Under the pieces are notes generated by a model that had not been told where the DNA came from, did no database searches, and saw nothing but the letters and a program-made list of their open reading frames with translations. Below are positions 50,221-59,221 of a stretch of DNA of 64,000 bases, in pieces. Numbering within the stretch: position 1 is the stretch's first letter; every line of letters starts with the position of its first letter. The position numbers and the translations under genes are program-made. The stretch is taken from assembly GCF_000014225.1 (NCBI RefSeq), contig NC_008228.1, forward strand, positions 1,922,001 through 1,986,000, written 5' to 3'. The stretch is from Paraglaciecola sp. T6c (GTDB lineage Bacteria > Pseudomonadota > Gammaproteobacteria > Enterobacterales > Alteromonadaceae).

Positions 50221-50928
50221 TTAGGCAGAGAAGGTCATGCCTCTAGTCAATTTATCTTTGGTCTGCTCTACATCATGTACATTTTCACTGACGATCACTA
50301 AGCTGGTATCTTTCATATCCACTGCTTCGGCGGTTAGATAGCCATCGGTGACTCTGTCTTTTGCTTTGTAACCGTCTTTATGAGGCACAATAAATACAGT
50401 CACTTTGCCATTATCGCCTTGCATGACTAAGTGCAGGCTTCTAACCCCTTCGAAGTCACAGTGGTTTGCATAAAATACTTGCCCCATATCCTCATTTAAA
50501 TGACCACCGTATTGGGCGAGCTTAGCGTTGACTTGTTGCAAGGTGAAATCTTCGTTCGCATCAAGCGCATGAGGACCTTCATGATATACGTGAGCCAGTG
50601 ATTGAGCTGACACATCAATGTAATTTTGTTGTTGCCACAGCGTGAAACTAACACCCACAACAAACGCTAAAGATGCCGCTAGCGCTAAATGCACCCGGGC
50701 ACGCTTCTTATTGTGTTGGTGAGTTTGCATAGTTTGGCGCAAAATAAGTTTGTGTGCTAAATCGTCAGGCACATCGACTTTCATCGCCGCTTGTAAACTC
50801 GCATCGATCTTTTTTTGCTCAGACCAAAATTCGTGTTTTGCAGGGTCTTGTGCTGCCGCTTCTTTGACTCGTATGTCATCGCAATTCGGATCAGCATAAA
50901 TGGTTCTGCGAAATTCTAAATCATCCAT
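50221..50928 (-). CDS. DUF3379-type protein, candidate anti-sigma factor
   Basis: A 235-residue protein with a charged cytoplasmic N-terminus (MDDLEFRRTIYADPN), one membrane helix (about 80-97 after RVHLALAASLAFVVGVSF) and a C-terminal periplasmic domain of about 135 residues. This layout, together with placement after an ECF sigma gene with an eight-base overlap (ATGGATGA), fits a membrane anti-sigma factor. It resembles the DUF3379 proteins I remember next to sigma factors in Shewanella and Vibrio. The ATG at 50928 follows a CGGAAAA site and is preferred over 50949. Confidence 0.75.
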   Translation of the reverse strand: MDDLEFRRTIYADPNCDDIRVKEAAAQDPAKHEFWSEQKKIDASLQAAMKVDVPDDLAHKLILRQTMQTHQHNKKRARVHLALAASLAFVVGVSFTLWQQQNYIDVSAQSLAHVYHEGPHALDANEDFTLQQVNAKLAQYGGHLNEDMGQVFYANHCDFEGVRSLHLVMQGDNGKVTVFIVPHKDGYKAKDRVTDGYLTAEAVDMKDTSLVIVSENVHDVEQTKDKLTRGMTFSA

Positions 50929-51478
50929 TTTTCCGTTCTCGATTGTCATTTGATTTCTCTAGCGCCTCTTTAATTTGGCTTCGCGCCCTAAATAGTCGGG
51001 TCATTACGGTATTCTTGTTTAAATCTAGTTGAGCTGCAATTTCATCTCCGCTGTATCCAAACATGATTTGCAACATTAATGGCTCTCTATACTCTTCAGT
51101 CAAAGACGCCATTATTTTCCGTAACTCTCGGTGCTCAATCTCAACTTCGTGAGTCAACTGATCGTCTGAGATAGACACATCATCGATATCAACCAAGTCG
51201 AACTGCTTACGTTCAAAGCGTCGGGCATTTTCCCGACGCAATATCGTAATCAACCAAGATTTGGCGGCTTTTTCGTCCTTTAATGAATCCAATGATTTCC
51301 ATGCACGCAGAAATGTCTCTTGGACTATGTCTTCTGCCACCGCTTTATCTTTAACCAGCCAGTATGCATAGCGGAATATATCACCATGTAATGCTTGGAC
51401 TAGGGTTTCGTATCGTTTTTGTTTATCTAGCATGTCACTAGAGACCGAGGCTTTTTTAAATTGCTTTCGCAAATTCAT
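50921..51478 (-). CDS. ECF-type RNA polymerase sigma factor
   Basis: A 185-residue ECF sigma-70 factor with region 2 (LHGDIFRYAYWLVKDKAVAEDIVQETFLRAWKSL) and region 4 (REPLMLQIMFGYSGDEIAAQLDLNKNTVMTRLFRARSQI). The linker contains a long acidic stretch (VDIDDVSISDDQLTHE). The gene overlaps a candidate anti-sigma gene. Cognate promoters and inducing signal are unknown. The start at 51478 follows a GGCGGA site eight bases away. Confidence 0.92.
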   Translation of the reverse strand: MNLRKQFKKASVSSDMLDKQKRYETLVQALHGDIFRYAYWLVKDKAVAEDIVQETFLRAWKSLDSLKDEKAAKSWLITILRRENARRFERKQFDLVDIDDVSISDDQLTHEVEIEHRELRKIMASLTEEYREPLMLQIMFGYSGDEIAAQLDLNKNTVMTRLFRARSQIKEALEKSNDNRERKNG

Positions 51479-51664
51479 TATTTATTTCCGCCTTTTATGT
51501 GTGATCTTATTATTCGTTAAAGCGGGGCATAGTGCAATTCGCCCTTAGTCGTGGGAGAAAGGCTGATTGCACATGCATTTTTACTGCGGATGTTGCCCCA
51601 TATTTACAAATGAGGCATGAAAAATAGCGCTCTTAAGTCATTGAAGTTGTTCCCCATTCATCAG

Positions 51665-53419
51665 CTAATAAAGTGGGGCTAATTTTTCGTTGCTGTGATG
51701 AGCGCTAGCTTGCTGTCGAATTAAGCTAAGTATTGAGACAATTTCTTCCTTGTTCCACTGTTTGTCCTCGGCGCCAAATTTAGATGCATATAATGTACTT
51801 ATCGCATTATCTAGCGAGGCGTTGCTAAATTCGTTTTGTAATGTATTGATTGATTTACCATTACTTCCCGTTAACGTATTTAGCCATAATGTTAATGCCT
51901 GAATGATTGCCTGCGTATCCTGTTTGCTGATAGCTGCTTGCAACGAGTTCCATGCTTGCTTCTCAGAAGGATTCGTCTTATTCGCTGCGCCATTATTGGC
52001 TCTACTAAACACATTTGCTTTGGTTGTTAAGCGACGAACGTGCGCCGCCCAGCCAACAAGTGTGGTTACCCACAAGATTATTAATGTGCAGCTGAGCCAG
52101 AACCAGAGATTGGTTGTTTGGCTAACCCTTGAGATTGATTGTTCAACGCTGTGTTGGCTGTCCTGCTGGGGGGCCTGTTCTGCAGTTTGCACAGTAGGGG
52201 GGAACTGTTCGTTTTTGCCAACAGCAGCAGGTGGAATGTTGGAGGATGACGTATCATTAGCGCCTGCAACGACCGTAATGATGCGTTTGGGCAGCGTGGC
52301 ATATTCTACTTGTCCGCTGACAATATTAAACCAAGGAACGCTCACTTCATCTAGCGTGAATTCACCCGCTTGACTGGGAATGATCGCGATGGTTTCAGTG
52401 CGCTGGGCGATGAGCGTATTGTCTTTTTCAACAGTGGTGGTATTTGGTTGGTTAGGGTAAACCTTCACGCCGCTGGGATATTGACTATTGATACTTGGCA
52501 GCTGCGCTTCATCAACACCTACAGCGGTAAGAGTCAAAGTGCGGGTGATTGGCTCACCGACCGTGAATTTAGATGCATCAGGTTGCCACTCTTCGTGTAG
52601 CTCAACATAATCACTAGGCAACCAGGTACCAGAATAATTGGCCGGAATGGGTTTCACGGTTATTTCTTGTGCTGGCCCCACACGATTAATGGTTTTACTG
52701 CGGCTGAAGAAACCAAAGCTTTGTTGCCTATCCTGAACTACTTCGCCTTCAAACATTGGGCCTTGGATAGTAAAGGTACCGCTCTTTTGTGGAATAACCG
52801 CAAAGGTGCGTTCAATCACCCGATAGCGTTTTCCATCGACGATGTCGTTGTATTCTGCATCTTTACCAATTTGTCGAATTTCTCCGTCGGCCAACGTAGG
52901 AGCCGATAAGCTACCTCGCTGCAGGTCTCTGGCAAGAAACAACTTTACGGTATAACGAATTTGTTGCTGTAGGTAGGTTTCATCTGTGTCTACTGACGTT
53001 GTGACATACACATCTCGACCTTCTGTACTTTGACGAGCCGATACCGGTAAAACCATCATATTAATGGGTGCTGAGCTTTTGCCTTCTATGGTAAATGCTG
53101 GAATGACAAAGCGCCCTGGCTTGCGTGGAATAAGAACGGTGGTCCAAATGGTGGTGCGGGTTGTGTCAAAGTTTATCATTTGGGTTTGCGAGCTAACAGA
53201 GGTTCTGCCTACGATAAAATCTGCGTTCAATGGGCTAGGATCGAATGCCTCGCGAGATGCATCGCCCGATGCGACCACACTTAGGGTTATCGATTCATCA
53301 GCGAGTACGGGGTTTTTATCGACCGTGGCTGACAGTTCATCTATTTGCGCAAGAGCAAATGTGCTTAAGGCCCAGAGGAATAAACATGAACGAGATAAAT
53401 AACGGATAAATAACTGCAT
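51665..53419 (-). CDS. batD: BatD family protein
   Basis: A 584-residue BatD-like protein. A signal peptide (LFLWALSTFALA, cleavage about residue 24) leads to several beta-rich oxygen-tolerance (BatD) repeats containing LSATVDKNPVLADESITLSV and RKPGRFVIPAF, then a Ser/Gln-rich stretch, one membrane helix (about 440-460) and a cytoplasmic helical tail. It is last in the moxR-DUF58-DUF4381-batA-batB-batD operon and starts four bases after batB. The role is a membrane-complex component; the exact activity is not established. Confidence 0.87.
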   Translation of the reverse strand: MQLFIRYLSRSCLFLWALSTFALAQIDELSATVDKNPVLADESITLSVVASGDASREAFDPSPLNADFIVGRTSVSSQTQMINFDTTRTTIWTTVLIPRKPGRFVIPAFTIEGKSSAPINMMVLPVSARQSTEGRDVYVTTSVDTDETYLQQQIRYTVKLFLARDLQRGSLSAPTLADGEIRQIGKDAEYNDIVDGKRYRVIERTFAVIPQKSGTFTIQGPMFEGEVVQDRQQSFGFFSRSKTINRVGPAQEITVKPIPANYSGTWLPSDYVELHEEWQPDASKFTVGEPITRTLTLTAVGVDEAQLPSINSQYPSGVKVYPNQPNTTTVEKDNTLIAQRTETIAIIPSQAGEFTLDEVSVPWFNIVSGQVEYATLPKRIITVVAGANDTSSSNIPPAAVGKNEQFPPTVQTAEQAPQQDSQHSVEQSISRVSQTTNLWFWLSCTLIILWVTTLVGWAAHVRRLTTKANVFSRANNGAANKTNPSEKQAWNSLQAAISKQDTQAIIQALTLWLNTLTGSNGKSINTLQNEFSNASLDNAISTLYASKFGAEDKQWNKEEIVSILSLIRQQASAHHSNEKLAPLY

Positions 53420-53423
53420 TTTG

Positions 53424-55367
53424 CTACCAGTTCCTTTGTCGTTGAGTCGGTGTACGTTGTTGTCTTCGCTTTTGATTTTCTATCTGCATTTTTCGTTTTA
53501 ATAAAAATGCTGGATCGTCAGGAACGCGGTTGAGCAATGTTTGCATGCGTTGCATTTGTTCTTTCTGTTCGTCAGTAAGTTCTTGTGGTGCTTGTGCGCC
53601 CATGGAAGCCGCCTGCAGCTGAGACGCATCTTGTCCCTCAGCTTGCTCATTTTCATCCATAGAAGCAGGTTGAGATGATTGCTCATCTTGAGACTGCTCT
53701 CGCTCCTCTTGTTGAGAAGACTGTGCACCGTCTTGCTGACTGTTGTTTTCACTATCTTGCTCGTTCTGCTCAGGTTGTTCCTCAGAAGTGGATGGCTCGC
53801 TATCACCTTGTTGCGAGTCATTATTCGTTTGCGATTGCTTTTGGTTTTCCTGTGATGATTGCTCAGGGCTGTTATCGGCATTTTGGCCCTCTTGTTGATC
53901 GCCAGATTGGTTGTTCTCACCTTGCTGGTTTTCGTCTTGCTCTTGTTGTTCAGCATTTTCCTGCTGTTCTTGATTTTGCTGGTCCTGTTGCTTTTGCTGT
54001 TCGAGCAATGCCTTGTTTGCTTTTGCATCCTCGTGATCAGGATCAACCGCCAGTGCTCTATCGTAGGCTTTAATGGCCTCCTCAATTTCACCCAGCTGGG
54101 CAAGAGTATTTCCCTCGTTGTAACGGGCTTGCGCGCCACTTGCTGCGCGAAATGCATCAAGTGCAGCAGCGTAGTCTTGCGCTTTGTAAGCAGCTGTTCC
54201 TCGCCACATAGGGTCGTCAAAGTGTTTAGCTGCTTCTTCATAATTCTCAGTTTGAAAGGCGTGTTGACCTTGCTGATCTGCGGTTTGCCACATGTCATCC
54301 CACCAAGTTGCACCGGCGGGCGGTGTATACCCGGGCAATAACATGAAAACTGCAAATATGCTTAGTAACCCGCGACGAAAGCCATACGCGGCTAGGGGTA
54401 ATAACAGTATTAACAGATAAGGGCCCATCTCTTGCCACTTATCACCAAACTTGTCATCGGTTTCGCCAGGCTTATCTTCTTGTGACGAGAGCACAGTTTG
54501 GTTTTTAAGGTAGTCGATATCGCTATCATCTGTGCGCATCGCAATATACCTGCCCCCCCCTTTGCGTGCGAGGGTTTGCAGGTTACTTGCCCGTAATCGA
54601 GGCACGACTACAGCGCCACTATTGTCTTTTAAAAAGTCACCATTAACCAATTGAATAGGAGCTCCATCGGGTGTACCAATCGACAATATGGAAAGGCGAT
54701 AAGGTGAATCCTCAAGCAATTTACTCACCTCAGCGACTTGCGTATTTTCAATGCCATCGGTTATCCAAAATATTTCACCTTGCTGGTAACCAGCATTGCG
54801 TAATAGCGCGATCGCTGATTCCAAGCCTAAAAACGGCTCGCTACCGGCAACGGGCATAATTTCGGGCGACAGGCTGGGGATCAAAGCGGTTAAATTCTGC
54901 CCATCTGAACTTAGCGGGCTAATAGTGAAGGCATCACCAGCATAAGCAACGAGGCCGGTTTCACCTTCGGCGATGGCCTTGACTAAATCAATAGCCTTGT
55001 ACTTAGCACGAGTTAGACGGTTCGGCGTGACATCTGTTGCTCGCATTGATAATGACATATCCAGTACCACGACTTTTCCGCTGTTTAACTGATATACCGG
55101 CTGAGGCAAGCGCTGCCACGTTGGTCCCGCGAGGGCTAAGCAGGCTAAGGTCCAAGCGACGACTAATACGTATAAAGGCGGTTTCGAAGATTTAACCCCA
55201 TTATTCGCGACAAGGTGTTGGTACAGGTGTGAAGGTAAAACAGATTGCCACCCTGAGCGTTGTTGGTTCATGCGTTTCAACAGCGCAATGAGTAAAAACA
55301 AAGGAATAATGGCTAATAACCACAAAGGGCGCAAAAAATGAAAATCCGCTAGGGTAAAATCAAACAT
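53424..55367 (-). CDS. batB: BatB/BatC fusion-type protein: VWA domain, TPR and Gln-rich tail
   Basis: A 647-residue protein with two N-terminal membrane helices, a von Willebrand A domain carrying MIDAS motif DMSLSM (about residue 100), a further pair of membrane helices (about 310-345), TPR repeats (about 370-450, e.g. YNEGNTLAQLGEIEEAIKAYDRALAVDPDHEDA) and a 150-residue tail rich in Gln, Glu, Asn and Ser. BatB and BatC are separate in many species; here both are in one chain. The ATG at 55367 overlaps the batA stop in ATGTTTGA. Codons in the tail create long spurious frames on the other readings. Confidence 0.88.
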   Translation of the reverse strand: MFDFTLADFHFLRPLWLLAIIPLFLLIALLKRMNQQRSGWQSVLPSHLYQHLVANNGVKSSKPPLYVLVVAWTLACLALAGPTWQRLPQPVYQLNSGKVVVLDMSLSMRATDVTPNRLTRAKYKAIDLVKAIAEGETGLVAYAGDAFTISPLSSDGQNLTALIPSLSPEIMPVAGSEPFLGLESAIALLRNAGYQQGEIFWITDGIENTQVAEVSKLLEDSPYRLSILSIGTPDGAPIQLVNGDFLKDNSGAVVVPRLRASNLQTLARKGGGRYIAMRTDDSDIDYLKNQTVLSSQEDKPGETDDKFGDKWQEMGPYLLILLLPLAAYGFRRGLLSIFAVFMLLPGYTPPAGATWWDDMWQTADQQGQHAFQTENYEEAAKHFDDPMWRGTAAYKAQDYAAALDAFRAASGAQARYNEGNTLAQLGEIEEAIKAYDRALAVDPDHEDAKANKALLEQQKQQDQQNQEQQENAEQQEQDENQQGENNQSGDQQEGQNADNSPEQSSQENQKQSQTNNDSQQGDSEPSTSEEQPEQNEQDSENNSQQDGAQSSQQEEREQSQDEQSSQPASMDENEQAEGQDASQLQAASMGAQAPQELTDEQKEQMQRMQTLLNRVPDDPAFLLKRKMQIENQKRRQQRTPTQRQRNW

Positions 55368-56391
55368 CAATCTGGCTCCTTTCTTTGGATGTTCTAGCGT
55401 TTTTAAGATTAAACAACCAGCTGGAGACAAGCGGTTTAAGGGCCAGTAATAAGGAAATAAGTAGCGCCAAGCCTAAGGGGTAGAAATAAAGTGCCTGCAG
55501 CGGGCGCATTTGTCGACTTTCTCTAGCGATGGGCTCTAATTCGTCTAGCTTGCTATAAATTTCCGTTAGGCTTTGGGCGTCTCTTGCACGAAAGTAGCGG
55601 CCCCCAGTGGATTCTGCAAGGGTGGTTAACATGCCTTCATCTAACTCTTGTGAGGGATTGACTTGGCGACTGCCAAAGATACTTTGTACTAACATTTGGT
55701 CGGCACCGACGCCTATTGTGTATAATGTGACGCCGTTGTTAATGGCTAGTTCATTGGCTTGTTCCGGCGTAATGTTACCCGCGGTATTTTGCCCGTCAGT
55801 TAACAGGATCAATACTTTGTTTGACTCTTCTTTGCTCTTGAAGCGCTTGATGGCTAAACCAATGGCATCCCCGATAGCCGTTTGTTCACCCACCAGGCCA
55901 ATAAGCGACTCGTTTAATAATTGTGACACTGTCTCACGATCGTAAGTCAAGGGTGCTTGCAAGTAGGCTGTGTCAGCAAAGAAAATAAGCCCTAATCGGT
56001 CACCAATGCGACGTTGAATGAAGTCATGTAACACTGACTTTATCATTTGCAAGCGATCGACTTGACGACCGTTAACTTGCATATCGTCAATTTTCATACT
56101 GCCAGATAAATCAACCGCAATCATCAGGTCGCGGCCTTCTGCGGGAATACTAACGGGCTCGCCTAACCATTGGGGGCGAGCACTTGCACTCACTAGGGCA
56201 ACCCAGCCTATGGTGGCAATTATCAAGAATGCCTTTCTACTTGTGGGTGGCTTAGAGACGTTTTGGATCCCTTGGGGCAGGTGAGGTACCCTCAAAGCAG
56301 CAGATTGCACTTGTGCCTTTGCGGGCAACAAGTAAACCAATATGGGTAACGGTAAAGCGAACCACATCCACCACCATGCAAACTCAAACAT
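55360..56391 (-). CDS. batA: BatA, VWA domain membrane protein
   Basis: A 343-residue BatA protein: two N-terminal membrane helices, a VWA domain with MIDAS motif DLSGSMKIDD (about residue 94) and FFADTAYLQAPLT, ILLTDGQNTAGNI, and a C-terminal membrane helix. The start at 56391 overlaps the DUF4381 stop in ATGTTTGA, the same 8-base overlap as at the next junction. Likely binds metal-dependent partners at the membrane together with BatB. Confidence 0.9.
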   Translation of the reverse strand: MFEFAWWWMWFALPLPILVYLLPAKAQVQSAALRVPHLPQGIQNVSKPPTSRKAFLIIATIGWVALVSASARPQWLGEPVSIPAEGRDLMIAVDLSGSMKIDDMQVNGRQVDRLQMIKSVLHDFIQRRIGDRLGLIFFADTAYLQAPLTYDRETVSQLLNESLIGLVGEQTAIGDAIGLAIKRFKSKEESNKVLILLTDGQNTAGNITPEQANELAINNGVTLYTIGVGADQMLVQSIFGSRQVNPSQELDEGMLTTLAESTGGRYFRARDAQSLTEIYSKLDELEPIARESRQMRPLQALYFYPLGLALLISLLLALKPLVSSWLFNLKNARTSKERSQIDV

Positions 56392-56887
56392 GTGCGGCTC
56401 CTGTTGAAGAAGACTCACTAACATCTTTTAATTTGGCGTACTTTAGCCATACGCCGACTTGGGCCTGAATAGCAGTAAATTGCGTACTATCCGCGGTAGC
56501 TGGGCGGTAGAGTTGTGTTTGCAATGCTGAAAAGGCCGCGTTAAAGGAACCTTGTTGGGACGACGGCAACTGCTCACAGAGATAAGCTTGCCAGCGCTGA
56601 GAGTGCAGATTTGCATGTTGCTCACTCGGTAAATAATGCATGCAAGTACGCTTGAGCAAAGTATTCATACGAATTGGCCAATCAGATTGATTGCTTGTGA
56701 TTGAAGCTAGTTCATTCAGAGCATGGCGTCGTGCGGCGTTATATTGTCGGTGTTTCACCCATGCGGTGATGAGCACAATGAGAACTAAAAGGATAAAAAA
56801 GGCGACTAACCACCAACCATAGGCCGGCGGCCAAGGGCTGATTTGAGAAGGAATGTGGATGTCTTTTAATTGGTCTAACGGATTCAT
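56384..56887 (-). CDS. DUF4381 membrane protein
   Basis: A 167-residue protein with a short N-terminus, one membrane helix (about 25-45, WWLVAFFILLVLIVLITAWV) and a helical cytoplasmic domain. DUF4381 proteins are regular members of MoxR/Bat operons. It overlaps the DUF58 gene by four bases (ATGA) and batA by eight bases. Confidence 0.83.
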   Translation of the reverse strand: MNPLDQLKDIHIPSQISPWPPAYGWWLVAFFILLVLIVLITAWVKHRQYNAARRHALNELASITSNQSDWPIRMNTLLKRTCMHYLPSEQHANLHSQRWQAYLCEQLPSSQQGSFNAAFSALQTQLYRPATADSTQFTAIQAQVGVWLKYAKLKDVSESSSTGAAHV

Positions 56888-57855
56888 ACGTCTGTTTCAC
56901 TACTACGTTTTGATAACTGTCGCTCTAGAGATTGTGCGCAACTTATCGGTACTACATTGGCTCGGCATTTTTTCAAGCGCGTATTGATCGCGTTAAATCG
57001 CTGTTCGTGTTGACTTTGGTATTGCGTTGCGATGCGCTGTTCACCGATGAGTATTTGTTGCTCGTTTTGTCCATCAGTTAAGTTAAGCATTTGTTGGAAT
57101 TTACTTTGGGGTAATGCGTGTTCAAAAGGATCGCTGATAGGATAAGCGGTTACCTCACAGTGCCGGCTTAACTGGGATATGTGCTGCTGAGCCGAATCCG
57201 TTAAGTTGGCAAAATCACTCAATATAAAGACCAAACTCCCCGGATGTGCTAAACGCCTAAGTCGAGCACACGCATCACAGAAGGTCACTTGCTCTTCATC
57301 ATGGTTAGAGGGCAGTGATTGGGGATGATGTAAATTGACCATACCATTTAATAAAGAAAGTACGGCTTTCTGCCTAGAAAACGGTTTAAATTCCTTGTGC
57401 TGTGTTTGGTTGTATACCAACCCGCCTATTCGATCTCCCCGTTTATGAGCCGCCCATGCGATTAATGCGGTTAAGTGTGCGACCTGTACGGATTTAAACA
57501 GCAATTGAGTACCAAAGTGCATTGAGCTTGATAAATCCGCTAACACAAAGACCGGACGCTCTTTCTCTTCGCGGTATATTTTTGTGTGGGTTTTACCCGT
57601 GCGCGCAGTGACTCGCCAATCGATTGCTCGAATATCATCACCAGGCTGGTAATGACGAGCTTCATCAAACTCCATACCGCGGCCTTTCGTCTTCGCGAGG
57701 TAACCCCCGGCTAGCTTGGCTTGTGCGGGACGTCCTAAGCTTAAATTCAACAGACTCGCTTTGGTGCGATAATAAAGCAGTTCTTTTATACTCAGATTAA
57801 CGCCATCGCTATGATGGCTGGCCAGCCACTGAGGTATGTCCTGTATCGTTTGCAT
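56884..57855 (-). CDS. DUF58 domain-containing protein
   Basis: A 323-residue DUF58 protein with the family signature EFDEARHYQPGDDIRAIDWRVTART and a VWA-like core (FVLADLSSSMHFG, LVFILSDFANL). It follows the moxR gene by 11 bases and is the usual partner of MoxR ATPases. An AAGGA ribosome binding site precedes the ATG. Confidence 0.9.
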   Translation of the reverse strand: MQTIQDIPQWLASHHSDGVNLSIKELLYYRTKASLLNLSLGRPAQAKLAGGYLAKTKGRGMEFDEARHYQPGDDIRAIDWRVTARTGKTHTKIYREEKERPVFVLADLSSSMHFGTQLLFKSVQVAHLTALIAWAAHKRGDRIGGLVYNQTQHKEFKPFSRQKAVLSLLNGMVNLHHPQSLPSNHDEEQVTFCDACARLRRLAHPGSLVFILSDFANLTDSAQQHISQLSRHCEVTAYPISDPFEHALPQSKFQQMLNLTDGQNEQQILIGEQRIATQYQSQHEQRFNAINTRLKKCRANVVPISCAQSLERQLSKRSSETDV

Positions 57856-57866
57856 ATCCAGTGTCC

Positions 57867-58823
57867 TTAAGGAACAGGGACAAGTTGCAATATGCTATCA
57901 AGCACTTGATTGCTGCTAACACCTTCCGCTTCTGCCTCGTAACTGAGTAACAACCGGTGGCGCAGTACATTATGAAATACCGCGTGAATATTATCTGGTC
58001 CTACAAAATCTCTGCCCATTAACCAAGCGTGAGCCCGAGCGCATTTGTCTAGAGCAATCGTGGCCCTTGGGCTCGCACCAAATTCGATCCAACTCGCTAG
58101 TTGTTCGCTGTATTTTTGCGGTTGACGAGTGGCGATAATCAATTCTACCAAGTAGCGCTCTAAGGATTCGTCTAAATGAATTTCCAGTACCGATTTGCGC
58201 GCCTTGAATATGTCTTCTTGCGTCAAGTTGGGTGGCATAACCGGGGCACTATTTAATGATTCATTGCGCGTGAGTTTTAACACCGCTAACTCTGTTTCTG
58301 CCCCAGGGTAATCAATTTCTAAATGCATCAAAAACCGGTCTAGCTGTGCTTCAGGTAGGGGGTAGGTACCTTCCTGCTCAATAGGATTTTGAGTTGCCAT
58401 CACTAAGAATAACGCAGGCAACGGATAGGTTTTGTTACCGACAGTAATTTGCCTTTCCGCCATTGCTTCGAGCAGCGCCGACTGCACCTTGGCGGGCGCG
58501 CGGTTTATTTCATCGGCAAGGACCAAATTATGAAAAAGTGGACCTTTTTGAAAATCAAATTTGCCTGTTTCTGGTCGATATATATCTGTACCTGTTAAAT
58601 CAGCGGGCAGTAAATCAGGGGTAAATTGAACACGGTGAAAGTCACCCTCAACGCCGTTGGCCAATGAGTTAACGGCGCGGGTCTTTGCCAATCCGGGAGG
58701 ACCTTCAACCAGTAGATGGCCGTCAGCAAGTAACGCCACGAGAATATTTTGCGTCAAGGTTGTTTGACCAATAACTTGTGAGTCTAAATACGCTTGTAGT
58801 TGTGAGAATTGAACTGAAGGCAT
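57867..58823 (-). CDS. MoxR-family AAA+ ATPase
   Basis: A 318-residue MoxR ATPase. Walker A is GPPGLAKTRAVNSLA (about residue 40), Walker B is LVLADEINRAPAKVQSALLEAM, sensor I is ATQNPIEQEGTYPLPEAQLDRF and the C-terminal helical domain carries GASPRATIALDKCARAHAWL. MoxR proteins act as chaperone-like ATPases for VWA partners; the VWA proteins BatA and BatB are in the same operon. It is the first gene; the 398-base region upstream is shared with fadI. Confidence 0.94.
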   Translation of the reverse strand: MPSVQFSQLQAYLDSQVIGQTTLTQNILVALLADGHLLVEGPPGLAKTRAVNSLANGVEGDFHRVQFTPDLLPADLTGTDIYRPETGKFDFQKGPLFHNLVLADEINRAPAKVQSALLEAMAERQITVGNKTYPLPALFLVMATQNPIEQEGTYPLPEAQLDRFLMHLEIDYPGAETELAVLKLTRNESLNSAPVMPPNLTQEDIFKARKSVLEIHLDESLERYLVELIIATRQPQKYSEQLASWIEFGASPRATIALDKCARAHAWLMGRDFVGPDNIHAVFHNVLRHRLLLSYEAEAEGVSSNQVLDSILQLVPVP

Positions 58824-59137
58824 GCGTTCTTATTATTCCTTGGTTGATTGGCGTACAAAGGTGTACGGGAAAATAAACTGTATAACAGACAATGCTGTGT
58901 ATATAGGGTTCCATTGGTGAAAAACAATGTTACAAATAACATCTTTTCGATGAAAACCAATCCGTTTTGACGGTATAAGCTATTGTATCCATTGTTAAAT
59001 AGCCTAACTAATGGGCGTAATACCGGCGACGCTGCCTTATTCAACGTCGTCTGACCGCATAGGGTGAGATTGCGCGTGTTATTCACTACCTTAGGACTAT
59101 TGTAAATGTACAAAACTGACGCAATGTTACTTGGACT

Positions 59138-59165
59138 TTCAAAATTTCTATTCTCCCTGTACAAT
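59138..59165 (+). promoter_or_regulatory. Candidate fadI promoter
   Basis: A -35-like TTCAAA (59138-59143), 16-base spacer and -10 TACAAT (59160-59165). Transcription would begin near 59172, inside or beside the FadR-like box. Confidence 0.5.
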
Positions 59166-59175
59166 CGATTAAAAT

Positions 59176-59192
59176 TACAGGTCAGACCACTT
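59176..59192. promoter_or_regulatory. Candidate FadR operator upstream of fadI
   Basis: The 17-mer centred at 59184 contains the core GGTCAGACC and matches the FadR consensus AACTGGTCNGACCAGTT at 13 of 16 defined positions. It is 30 bases before the fadI start and overlaps the expected transcription start, where FadR binding represses fad genes until long-chain acyl-CoA releases it. Confidence 0.65.
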
Positions 59193-59221
59193 GGTTTTTG
59201 ACTCAACATTAAGGGCAAATC

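Larger units (their letters stand above)
58824..59221. other. Intergenic region between moxR and fadI
   Basis: 398 bases between divergent operons. It contains a likely fadI promoter and FadR site at its right end. No gene was seen: short frames here have no ribosome binding site or family likeness. Confidence 0.6.

Noticed and set aside
53498-54355. A 285-codon open frame overlapping batB on the same strand
   Set aside because: It is a shadow of the Gln-rich low-complexity tail and TPR region of batB; composition is Lys/Thr/Asn-rich with no family likeness or ribosome binding site.
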